From contig JAZGBC010000164.1 in NCBI GenBank assembly GCA_036444495.1, forward strand, positions 1-20,111: a stretch of DNA of 20,111 nt, read 5' to 3'. Both the position numbers and the translations under genes were made by a program. The DNA comes from JAZGBC01 sp036444495 (GTDB taxonomy: Bacteria > Pseudomonadota > Alphaproteobacteria > Kiloniellales > J153). Positions 12,727 to 20,111 of this stretch are shown here, in pieces. Each line of letters starts with the position of its first letter. Position 1 is the stretch's first letter. The notes beneath the pieces are model-generated. The model worked only from the letters and a program-made list of their open reading frames with translations, was not told the origin of the DNA and did not search any database.

Positions 12727-14178
12727 ATGAACGGGCAGCAGGACGGCCAGCCGAGGGCCAGCAAGCCCGAACTGGATCCGATCCAAAAGACCGGACTGGG
12801 GCGCATGCGTCTTAGCAAGCGGCTGCGCAACTATTTCCTCGCCGGTATCCTGGTCATCGCGCCCATCACCATTACCTTCTGGCTGGCTTGGAAGTTCGTC
12901 AGCTTTATCGACAATCAGGTCCGCCCGCTTATCCCGCCGGGCTGGAATCCCGAAACCTATCTGCCTTTCGCGCTGCCAGGTTTCGGGATGGTCATCGCGG
13001 CAATCGCCCTGACGCTCGTCGGTGTCCTGGCGGCGGGCTATTCCGGGCGCTTCCTCATGGATATGAGCGAGCGCCTGGTGGCCCGTGTCCCGGTGGCGCG
13101 CAGCGTCTATAGCTGGACCAAGCAGCTTTTCGAAACTGTCCTGTCCCAGAAATCCACGGCCTTCAGGGAAGTGGTGCTGGTGGAGTTTCCGCGGCGCGGC
13201 ATGTGGGCCATCGGCTTTCTCACGGGCAAGACGGTAGGCGAAGTCCAGGACCTGACCGATTCGACGGTCTTCAACGTCTTCATTCCGGCCACGCCGAACC
13301 CGACCACCGGGTTCCTGCTGTTCATCCCGAACCGGGATATCCACCACCTGGACATAACGGTGGAGGAGGGCATCAAGCTGGTCATTTCCGGTGGCATCGT
13401 CGTGCCGGAAAAACCCACCGCGGCCGAGGCGATCCGAAACGTCACGGCCGTAAAGCGCAAACCGAAGTCCAAGGGCTGGGCCAGGGTTACAAGGTTTCTG
13501 CGGCTCAGGTTCCTGCGCAAGCTGCGCAACTACTTCTTCGCGGGCATCCTGGTCACCGCGCCGATCAGTATCACGATCTGGCTGGCCTGGGGCTTCGTAT
13601 CCTTCGTCGACGATAAGGTGACGCCGCTTATCCCGCCGTCCTGGAACCCGGAAACTTATCTGCCGTTCAGCATACCGGGCCTCGGCGTGGTCCTGCTCGT
13701 TACCGTGTTGACCGCTGTTGGGTTCCTCGCGGCCGGCCTGGCCGGACGCACGCTCGTTGGCCTAGGCGAAAAAATCCTCGACGGCATGCCGGTCATCCGC
13801 AACATCTATGGCGCGATCAAGCAAGTGTTCGAAACCGTGCTCAAGGAACAGAGCCAGGCCTTCCGCGAGTGCGTGCTCATTCAATACCCGCGGCCGGAAA
13901 GCTGGGCCATCGGCTTCATCACGGGCGAGACCGAGGCCCACGTCCAGCACGGCACCCCGCACAAGGTGGTCAACGTTTTCCTGCCGACCACCCCCAACCC
14001 GACCTCGGGGTTCCTGCTTTTCGTGCCGCGCGACGAGATTCAGCTGCTCACCATGACGGTGGAGGAGGGCATCAAGATGGTGGTCTCCGGCGGCATCGTC
14101 ACGCCGCCTGACCGGCGCGAGAAGGGCGCTGCCGAGGAACCGGGGGAGGAAGAGCCCGAGGTCGCCAAGAGCGCGTAA
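12727..14178 (+). CDS. Double-domain DUF502 membrane protein
   Basis: 483 residues. The family normally has about 200-250 residues with one domain. Here the complete domain occurs twice. Copy A (about 30-228) and copy B (about 262-462) align end to end and look roughly 60 percent identical by eye. Shared stretches include LRNYF.AGILV.API.IT.WLAW, PETYLPF, KQ.FETVL, WAIGF.TG, TPNPT.GFLLF and TVEEGIK.V.SGGIV. Each copy has two N-terminal membrane helices and a soluble beta-rich part, so the chain should span the membrane four times. A basic linker (VKRKPKSKGWARV) joins the copies and an acidic tail ends the protein. DUF502 genes sit beside recG in many alphaproteobacteria but have no known function. 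I chose the ATG at 12727, since the upstream frame (ATG 12631) reads non-conserved sequence. Confidence 0.85.
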   Translation: MNGQQDGQPRASKPELDPIQKTGLGRMRLSKRLRNYFLAGILVIAPITITFWLAWKFVSFIDNQVRPLIPPGWNPETYLPFALPGFGMVIAAIALTLVGVLAAGYSGRFLMDMSERLVARVPVARSVYSWTKQLFETVLSQKSTAFREVVLVEFPRRGMWAIGFLTGKTVGEVQDLTDSTVFNVFIPATPNPTTGFLLFIPNRDIHHLDITVEEGIKLVISGGIVVPEKPTAAEAIRNVTAVKRKPKSKGWARVTRFLRLRFLRKLRNYFFAGILVTAPISITIWLAWGFVSFVDDKVTPLIPPSWNPETYLPFSIPGLGVVLLVTVLTAVGFLAAGLAGRTLVGLGEKILDGMPVIRNIYGAIKQVFETVLKEQSQAFRECVLIQYPRPESWAIGFITGETEAHVQHGTPHKVVNVFLPTTPNPTSGFLLFVPRDEIQLLTMTVEEGIKMVVSGGIVTPPDRREKGAAEEPGEEEPEVAKSA

Positions 14179-14195
14179 GCGCACTGCTCGGCCTC

Positions 14196-16277
14196 TCAGC
14201 CCGAGCGCAAATACTTCACCGCCGCATCACGCTCGAACAGATAAAGCAGAACGCGCAGCGCCGCGCCCCGTTCGCTTTCCAATCCCGCATCCCTCGCCAG
14301 CACCAGCCGGGCATCGTCACGCGCCATGGCCAGCAGATCGTCGTGCACGGCAAGGTCGGCCAGGCGGAATTCCGGGAAGCCGCTCTGGCGCGTACCCAAG
14401 AGCTCGCCCGCGCCGCGCAATCGCAGGTCCTCCTCGGCGATCCTGAAGCCGTCGTCTGTCTCGCGCAGGATCTGGATGCGCGCCCGTGCCGTCTCGCCCA
14501 GGGGACCCTGATAGAGCAGCAGGCAGGTGGATTTCTCCGTGCCGCGCCCGACGCGCCCGCGCAACTGATGCAACTGCGCCAGGCCGAAGCGCTCGGCGTG
14601 CTCGATCACCATGACCGTGGCGCTTGGCACGTCCACGCCCACTTCGATCACCGTGGTGGCGACCAGGAAGTCCACAGCGCCTTGCGCGAAGGCGGCCATG
14701 ACCGCGTCCTTGTCCTTGCCCTTCATGCGCCCGTGCACCAGGCCCACGCGGCCGCCGAAACGGGCCTTCAAGGTCTCGAAGCGGTCTTCGGCGGCGGCCA
14801 GGTCGACGGCCTCCGACTCCTCGACCAGGGGACAGACCCAATAGGCCTTGGCGCCGGAATCGAGCGCGCGGCCCACCCCGTCGATCACCTCGAAAAGCCG
14901 CTCCAGCGGCAGGGCGCGCGTGTCGACCGGCTGACGGCCGGCCGGTTTCTCGGTGATGCGCGAGACCTCCATGTCGCCGTAGGAGGTCAGCACCAGGGTG
15001 CGCGGGATGGGCGTGGCGGTCATGACCAGCACGTCGGGCGCGCGCCCCTTGGCCGCCAGCGTCAGACGCTGGTGCACGCCGAAGCGGTGCTGCTCGTCGA
15101 TCACGGTGAACGCCAGGTCGCGGAACGCCACCTCATCCTGGAACAGGGCGTGGGTGCCCACGGCAATGCCCGAAGCCCCGTCGGCCAGGCGCGCCAGCGC
15201 CGCTTGGCGTTCCTTGCCCTTGCCGCGCCCGGTGAGCAGTTCGATCCCCACGCCCGCCGCCTCGGCCAGGGGCGCGATGGTGTTGTAGTGCTGCCGCGCC
15301 AGGATTTCGGTGGGCGCCATGAGGGCGGCCTGGGCGCCGGCCTCGATGGCGCTCAACATGGCGAGCAGGGCGACCACCGTCTTGCCGCTGCCCACGTCGC
15401 CCTGCAGCAGGCGCAGCATGCGCGAGTCGCCCGCCATGTCTGCGGTGATCTCCGCCAGGACCTGGGCTTGTGATTCGGTCAGCACGAAGGGCAGGGCGGC
15501 CAGCGCCTTCTCGCGCAGCCGGTTGTCGCCGGCGAGCGCCCGCCCGCGCTGGCTGCGCTGATGATGACGCACCAAGGCGAGCGCGAGCTGGTTGGCGAGC
15601 AGTTCGTCGTAAGCCAGGCGCCGCCGCGCCGGGGTCTCGGGCGCAAGGTCGCCGAGTCCCTGGGGCGCGTGAGCCGTTGTGAGCGCCGCAGGCCAAGCGG
15701 GCCAGCCCTCGCGCGCCACGAGCGCCGTATCCAGCCACTCGGGCAGCTCGGGGGCCAGGGCCAGCGCGTTGACGACCGCCTTGCCCACGGTCTTGGGCGT
15801 CAGCCCGGCGGTCAGGGGATAGACCGGCTCGATGGTCTGCAGGTCTTTCAGCTCCTCCAGCTTGCCGATGTGGTCGGGGTGGCTCATCTGCAGGCGGCCG
15901 CCGTAAAGCTCCACCTTGCCGCTCACGACCCGCGATTCCCCCTCGGGCAGGACCTTGCTCAGGTAGTCGGGCTGGGCGTGGAAGAATACCAGGGTCAATT
16001 CCCCCGTGTCGTCGGAACAGGCGATGCGGTAGGGCTGGCGCGGATTGTGCGGCTTCATGTGCTGGCCGACCCGGAGCGTTATGGTGGCGATACGCTCGGG
16101 CTCGGCCTCGGCGATCCTGGGGGCATAGCGCCGGTCGATCAGGCCGCTGGGCAGGTGCCAGCAGAGGTCCACGACCTGGGGTCCGGTCAGGCGCTCGAAC
16201 AGCTTGGCGAAGCGCGGCCCGATGCCCGGCAGCGAGGTCACGGGAGCGAAAAGCGGGAAGAGGATCTCTGGTCGCAC
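14196..16277 (-). CDS. recG: ATP-dependent DNA helicase RecG
   Basis: 693 residues, normal for RecG. It remodels stalled replication forks and Holliday junctions. The N-terminal wedge (OB-fold) domain carries LPGIGPRFAKLFERL at 16-30 and the OB region around 60-150. The helicase domains follow: Walker A GDVGSGKT (293-300), the motif II box DEQH (394-397), motif III SATPIPRTL-like TATPIPRTL and VIEVGVDVPSATVMVIEHAERFGLAQLHQLRGRVGRG. The C-terminus ends ...RDAAVKYLRSG. Start is GTG at 16275-16277 with no obvious ribosome site. Divergent from sdhE-mfd and convergent with the DUF502 gene. Confidence 0.95.
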   Translation of the reverse strand: MRPEILFPLFAPVTSLPGIGPRFAKLFERLTGPQVVDLCWHLPSGLIDRRYAPRIAEAEPERIATITLRVGQHMKPHNPRQPYRIACSDDTGELTLVFFHAQPDYLSKVLPEGESRVVSGKVELYGGRLQMSHPDHIGKLEELKDLQTIEPVYPLTAGLTPKTVGKAVVNALALAPELPEWLDTALVAREGWPAWPAALTTAHAPQGLGDLAPETPARRRLAYDELLANQLALALVRHHQRSQRGRALAGDNRLREKALAALPFVLTESQAQVLAEITADMAGDSRMLRLLQGDVGSGKTVVALLAMLSAIEAGAQAALMAPTEILARQHYNTIAPLAEAAGVGIELLTGRGKGKERQAALARLADGASGIAVGTHALFQDEVAFRDLAFTVIDEQHRFGVHQRLTLAAKGRAPDVLVMTATPIPRTLVLTSYGDMEVSRITEKPAGRQPVDTRALPLERLFEVIDGVGRALDSGAKAYWVCPLVEESEAVDLAAAEDRFETLKARFGGRVGLVHGRMKGKDKDAVMAAFAQGAVDFLVATTVIEVGVDVPSATVMVIEHAERFGLAQLHQLRGRVGRGTEKSTCLLLYQGPLGETARARIQILRETDDGFRIAEEDLRLRGAGELLGTRQSGFPEFRLADLAVHDDLLAMARDDARLVLARDAGLESERGAALRVLLYLFERDAAVKYLRSG

Positions 16278-16299
16278 GGTTATTTGGGCTGCTTGGGCG

Positions 16300-16328
16300 C
16301 TGACAGGGCCGGTTCAACTCTTTATATC
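16300..16328 (+). promoter_or_regulatory. Sigma70-type promoter for sdhE-mfd
   Basis: CTGACA and TATATC are spaced by 17 bases in the 77-base gap between divergent recG and sdhE. The start site would fall near 16335, leaving a 20-base leader containing GGAG. I could not define a matching recG promoter. Confidence 0.55.
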
Positions 16329-16354
16329 CTACGCCGAAGCCCGGAGTCCGGGCC

Positions 16355-16630
16355 ATGGGGCCGAAAGTGAGCGAATCTCTGGAAATCCGGCGTAAGCGCC
16401 TGAAGTTCCGCAGCGGGCACCGCGGCACCAAGGAACTGGACCTGCTGCTCGGGCGTTTCGCCGAGCAAAGGCTGGAGTCCCTGGAGGCGGATCAGCTCGA
16501 CCGTTTCGAGACCCTTCTGGATGCGCCCTCGCCGCAGGTCTACGCCTGGATTACGGGGCAGGAGAGCCCGCCGCCCGAGATGGATCATGACGTGCTCCAG
16601 CTAATCAGGGATTTTTCCGCGCGGCCATGA
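16355..16630 (+). CDS. sdhE: Succinate dehydrogenase FAD assembly factor SdhE
   Basis: 91 residues, the usual size. The conserved R-G-x-x-E loop (Arg23-Gly24...Glu27, HRGTKELDLLL) of the SdhE/SDHAF2/YgfY family is intact. This cytosolic helical protein promotes covalent attachment of FAD to SdhA (and, in some bacteria, FrdA). GGAG lies 8 bases before the ATG at 16355; a GTG at 16367 is the alternative. The stop codon overlaps the mfd start in ATGA, so the two are translationally coupled. No sdh genes are nearby; this separation is common in alphaproteobacteria. Confidence 0.92.
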   Translation: MGPKVSESLEIRRKRLKFRSGHRGTKELDLLLGRFAEQRLESLEADQLDRFETLLDAPSPQVYAWITGQESPPPEMDHDVLQLIRDFSARP

Positions 16631-19600
16631 GCAGTTCCCTCGCGGAGAAGCTGGATCGCCCCGGCAAGGTCCTGATCGCCAACGCGCCGGAGGGCCTGGA
16701 AGGGCTGCTGCTGGCCGGATTGGCGGCGGAGAGGGGTGCGTGCCCGCTCCTGCACGTGGCGCGCGACGACGCGCGCATGGCGCGCCTGGCCGAGGCGCTC
16801 GGCTTCTTCGCACCCGAAGCCGAGGTGCTCACATTCCCGGCCTGGGACTGCCTGCCCTACGACCGGGTCGGCCCGCACCGGGATATTCTGGCCCGGCGCA
16901 TCGACACGCTGACGCGCCTTTTGGGCGCGGAGGCTGCCCCCCCGGCCGGGCGCATCGTCATCACCACCGTGAATGCGCTCCTGCAGCGCCTGCCGCCGCG
17001 CGCGGCCTTCGAGGGGCGGCTGCTCGAAGGCCGCGTCGGTACGACGATCGCGCTCGACGAACTCAGCGCTTATTTCACGCGCAACGGCTACCTGCGCGCG
17101 GAGACCGTGGGCGAGCCCGGCGAGTTCGCCCTGCGCGGCGGGCTGGTGGATGTCTATCCGCCGGGTGAGGAGCTGCCGCTCAGGCTCGATTTCTTCGGCG
17201 ACGAGATCGAGACCATCCGCCGCTTCGACCCCCTGACCCAGCGCACCACCGGCACGGCGGAGACACTGCGCCTCAAGCCCGTGAGCGAGGTGCTGCTAAC
17301 GCCCGAGACCATCGAGCGCTTCCGCGGCGGATACCTGCGCGCCTTTGGCGCCGTGCGCGGCGAGGACCCGCTCTACGAATCGATCAGTGCGGGCCGGGTG
17401 TATACGGGCATGGAGCACTGGCTGCCGCTGTTCTACGGGCGCCTGGAGACGCTGTTCGATTACCTGCCCGGGGCCGCGGTCACCCTGGACCATCAGGCCG
17501 AGGAGGCGCGCGATGCGCGGCTCGAGACCGTCGCGGACTACTACGAGGCGCGCCGCAGCATCGAGAGCGGCCCGGCGGGCGGCGGCACCTACAAGCCCTT
17601 GGAGCCCGAGCGGCTTTACCTGAGCGCCGGGGAGTGGGACGGGCTGCTCTCGGCACGCGCCGTCGCCCAGGTCTCGCCCTTCGCCGCGCCCGAGCACCTG
17701 GAGAACGTCTTCGATGCGGGCGGGCGGCGCGCCCACAGCTTCGCCGAGGCGCGCGCCAATGCGGAGCTCAATCTGTTCGATGCGGTGGACAGCCACATCG
17801 CCGGGGAGCAGGCCGCCGGACGGCGCATCCTGGTGGCCGGCTACAGCGCCGGCACCCGCGACCGCCTGGGCGCGCTGCTGCACGAGCATGGCATACCCAA
17901 GCCCGAGCCGGTCGATACCTGGAGCGAGGCGCGGGCGCTGCCGCCGGAAACCGTGGGGCTGATCACCCTCGGCATCGAGACCGGCTTTTCCCAGGCCGGG
18001 CTCACGCTGCTTTCGGAGCAGGACATCCTGGGCGAGCGCATCGCCCGGCCGGCGCGCAAGCGGCGGCGTGCGGAGCACTTCCTGACCGAGGTCGCCGCGC
18101 TGCACGAGAGCGATCTCGTGGTCCATGTGGAACACGGCATCGGCCGCTACGAGGGCTTGACGGCGCTCGATGTGGGCGGCGCACCGCACGATTGCCTGAA
18201 GGTGATCTACCAGGGCGGCGACCGCCTCTTCGTACCGGTGGAGAACATCGAGGTGCTGTCGCGCTTCGGCTCGGAGGACGCGGCGGTGGAGCTGGACCGC
18301 CTGGGCGGGGCCAACTGGCAGGCGCGCAAGGCGCGGGCCAAGCGGCGCATCCGCAACATCGCCGACCAGCTCATCAAGGTGGCCGCCGCCCGTGCCATGC
18401 ACGAGGCCGAGGCGCTGCCACCGCCGGCCGGGCTGTACGACGAGTTCGCCGCGCGCTTTCCCTTCCCCGAAACCGAGGATCAGGACCGCGCCATCGACGA
18501 GACCCTGGAGGACCTGGCCGCGGGCCGGCCCATGGATCGGCTGATCTGCGGCGACGTGGGCTTCGGCAAGACCGAGGTGGCCCTGCGCGCGGCCTTCGTC
18601 GCGGTCATGAACGGCAAGCAGGTGGCCGTCGTGGTGCCCACCACGCTGCTCTGCCGCCAGCACTACGCCACCTTCGCCGAGCGCTTCTCCGGCCTGCCGG
18701 TGCGGGTCGAGCAAATCTCGCGCCTGGTCTCCGCGCGGCGGACGGCCGAGACCAAGGCCGGCCTCGAGGACGGCCAGGTGGACATCGTGATCGGGACCCA
18801 CGTGCTCTTGGGAAAAACCATTTCGTTCAGAGACTTGGGTCTTTTAGTTGTGGACGAAGAGCAACATTTCGGCGTGAAGCAGAAGGAGCGCCTCAAAGCC
18901 CTGCGGGAGAGCGTGCACGTGCTCACGCTTAGCGCCACGCCGATCCCGCGCACCCTCCAGCTCGCCATGTCCGGGGTCAAGGACATGAGCATGATCGCCA
19001 CCCCGCCCGTGGACCGCCTGGCGGTGCGCACCTTCGTGCTGCCCTACGATCCGGTGGTGGTGCGCGAGGCGCTCCTACGCGAGCACTACCGGGGCGGCCA
19101 GAGCTTCTACGTCTGCCCGCGCGTGGAGGACCTGGCGGGCGTCGAGGAGCGCCTGCGCAAGCTGGTGCCCGAGGTCAAGCTGGGCGTGGCCCACGGGCAG
19201 ATGGCCGCCGGCTCGCTGGAAGCGGTCATGACCGGCTTCTACGACCGCCAGTTCGACGTGCTGCTCTCCACCAACATCATCGAGTCCGGCCTGGATATCC
19301 CGACGGCAAACACCATGATCGTGCACCGCGCCGATATGTACGGCCTGTCCCAGCTCTATCAGCTGCGCGGGCGCATCGGCCGTTCCAAAGTGCGCGGCTA
19401 CGCTTATCTCACCCTGCCGCCCGGGCGGCTCCTGAGAGCGTCGGCGCAAAAGCGACTGGACGTCATGCAGACGCTCGATTCCCTGGGTGCGGGATTTACG
19501 CTGGCCAGCCACGATCTCGACATCCGCGGCGCGGGGAACCTGCTGGGCGAGGAGCAGTCGGGCCACATCCGCGAGGTGGGCATCGAGCTCTACCAGCAGA

Positions 19601-20111
19601 TGCTGGAGGAGGCGGTGACCGCGGCGCGCGGCGGCGGCGCGGTTGGGGCGGAGGTGGCGGCCGAGCCCTTCACGCCGCAGATTTCCATGGGCACGCCGGT
19701 CATGATTCCCGAGCGCTACGTGGCCGACCTCAACGTGCGCCTGGGGCTCTACCGGCGGCTATCGATCCTGGTGGACAAGGCCGAGATCGAGGCTTTCGCG
19801 GCCGAGCTCATCGACCGCTTCGGGCCCTTGCCCGAAGAGGTGGAGAACCTCTTGCAGATCATCACTATCAAGCACGCTTGCCGGGACGCGGGCGTGGACA
19901 AGGTAGATGCGGGCCCCAAGGGCGCGGTCGTCTCGTTTTTCCAGGACCGCTTCGCGCGGCCCGAGGCGCTCGTCCGCTTCATCGAGAAGCAGGCCGGCAA
20001 CGTCAAGCTGCGCCCGGACCACAAGCTGGTCTACCGGCGCAACTGGGACGATCCGCCCGCGCGCGTGCGCGGCGTGCGGCTGCTCATGGAGGAGTTGGCG
20101 AAAGTGGCGGG
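16627..20111 (+). CDS. mfd: Transcription-repair coupling factor Mfd (3' end cut by the window)
   Basis: Open for 1161 codons without a stop to the right edge. Normal Mfd is about 1150-1170 residues, so only a short end is missing. It displaces stalled RNA polymerase at DNA lesions and recruits UvrA. The UvrB-like part comes first (WDCLPYDRVGPHRDIL, FALRGGLVDVYPPG). The RNA-polymerase interaction domain is at about 495-560 (VVHVEHGIGRYEGL, LFVPVENI). The translocase has Walker A GDVGFGKT (642-649), motif II DEEQ (743-746), SATPIPRTL, STNIIESGLDIP and QLYQLRGRIGR, and the TRCF C-terminal domain follows (AAEPFTPQISMGTPVMIPERYV). The start ATG overlaps the sdhE stop (ATGA). A low-GC patch sits over motif II. 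A large minus-strand frame over 17296-18801 is only a shadow. Confidence 0.96.
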   Translation, partial: MSSSLAEKLDRPGKVLIANAPEGLEGLLLAGLAAERGACPLLHVARDDARMARLAEALGFFAPEAEVLTFPAWDCLPYDRVGPHRDILARRIDTLTRLLGAEAAPPAGRIVITTVNALLQRLPPRAAFEGRLLEGRVGTTIALDELSAYFTRNGYLRAETVGEPGEFALRGGLVDVYPPGEELPLRLDFFGDEIETIRRFDPLTQRTTGTAETLRLKPVSEVLLTPETIERFRGGYLRAFGAVRGEDPLYESISAGRVYTGMEHWLPLFYGRLETLFDYLPGAAVTLDHQAEEARDARLETVADYYEARRSIESGPAGGGTYKPLEPERLYLSAGEWDGLLSARAVAQVSPFAAPEHLENVFDAGGRRAHSFAEARANAELNLFDAVDSHIAGEQAAGRRILVAGYSAGTRDRLGALLHEHGIPKPEPVDTWSEARALPPETVGLITLGIETGFSQAGLTLLSEQDILGERIARPARKRRRAEHFLTEVAALHESDLVVHVEHGIGRYEGLTALDVGGAPHDCLKVIYQGGDRLFVPVENIEVLSRFGSEDAAVELDRLGGANWQARKARAKRRIRNIADQLIKVAAARAMHEAEALPPPAGLYDEFAARFPFPETEDQDRAIDETLEDLAAGRPMDRLICGDVGFGKTEVALRAAFVAVMNGKQVAVVVPTTLLCRQHYATFAERFSGLPVRVEQISRLVSARRTAETKAGLEDGQVDIVIGTHVLLGKTISFRDLGLLVVDEEQHFGVKQKERLKALRESVHVLTLSATPIPRTLQLAMSGVKDMSMIATPPVDRLAVRTFVLPYDPVVVREALLREHYRGGQSFYVCPRVEDLAGVEERLRKLVPEVKLGVAHGQMAAGSLEAVMTGFYDRQFDVLLSTNIIESGLDIPTANTMIVHRADMYGLSQLYQLRGRIGRSKVRGYAYLTLPPGRLLRASAQKRLDVMQTLDSLGAGFTLASHDLDIRGAGNLLGEEQSGHIREVGIELYQQMLEEAVTAARGGGAVGAEVAAEPFTPQISMGTPVMIPERYVADLNVRLGLYRRLSILVDKAEIEAFAAELIDRFGPLPEEVENLLQIITIKHACRDAGVDKVDAGPKGAVVSFFQDRFARPEALVRFIEKQAGNVKLRPDHKLVYRRNWDDPPARVRGVRLLMEELAKVA

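Noticed and set aside
17296..18801. A 501-codon minus-strand frame and a 432-codon plus-strand frame (17634-18932) inside mfd
   Set aside because: Mfd is intact and conserved through this region. The others are composition shadows.
1..20111. A novel defence, phage or secretion system
   Set aside because: All sizeable genes belong to housekeeping or envelope families. I saw no toxin-antitoxin, restriction, reverse transcriptase, nuclease or phage signature.

Overview
The window is GC-rich chromosomal DNA from an alphaproteobacterium. A Rhodospirillales-like lineage is my best guess. The evidence is the recG / sdhE-mfd neighbourhood with a DUF502 gene beside recG, an IalB-family protein, a DUF938 methyltransferase, and overall gene style. 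No species can be named from sequence alone. I found no phage, plasmid, CRISPR or defence system.

Layout. 1-2450: an IalB-like secreted protein (minus), then a 260-bp miniature inverted-repeat element (MITE copy 1), then an AT-rich control region driving an orphan Tad-domain surface protein (plus). 2456-4921: three minus-strand genes for a DUF938 methyltransferase, a small c-type cytochrome without an axial methionine, and a cyclopropane-fatty-acid synthase with its own promoter. 5089-7607: a divergently transcribed pair, a ten-repeat Sel1 lipoprotein and a membrane-anchored glucosaminidase. 7616-8353: a LapG-like periplasmic cysteine protease (minus). 8546-8806: MITE copy 2. 8905-9427: a 48-residue zinc-ribbon protein and two tandem tRNA-Leu genes (GAG and CAG anticodons). 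9607-10089: a small unrecognised membrane protein. 10101-11656: a type III polyketide synthase translationally coupled to an ICMT-family methyltransferase, an alkylpyrone/alkylresorcinol-type lipid pathway. 11739-12605: a fluoroacetate-dehalogenase-like hydrolase (divergent). 12727-14178: a DUF502 protein in which the whole domain is duplicated head to tail. 14196-16277: recG (minus). 16355-20111: sdhE overlapping mfd, which runs off the right edge.

How the genes relate. Many products belong to the envelope: IalB, Tad, CfaS, Sel1 lipoprotein, glucosaminidase, LapG-like protease, PKS/ICMT lipid enzymes and DUF502. The right end is a DNA-repair block (recG and mfd) with the flavinylation factor sdhE sharing the mfd transcript.

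The most unusual features are the two MITE copies and the doubled DUF502 gene. The MITEs have 32-bp inverted ends, TNA target duplications, nested hairpins and a compensatory base change between copies. One of them appears to complete an extended -10 promoter for the IalB gene. The rest is mostly ordinary alphaproteobacterial housekeeping and envelope sequence.
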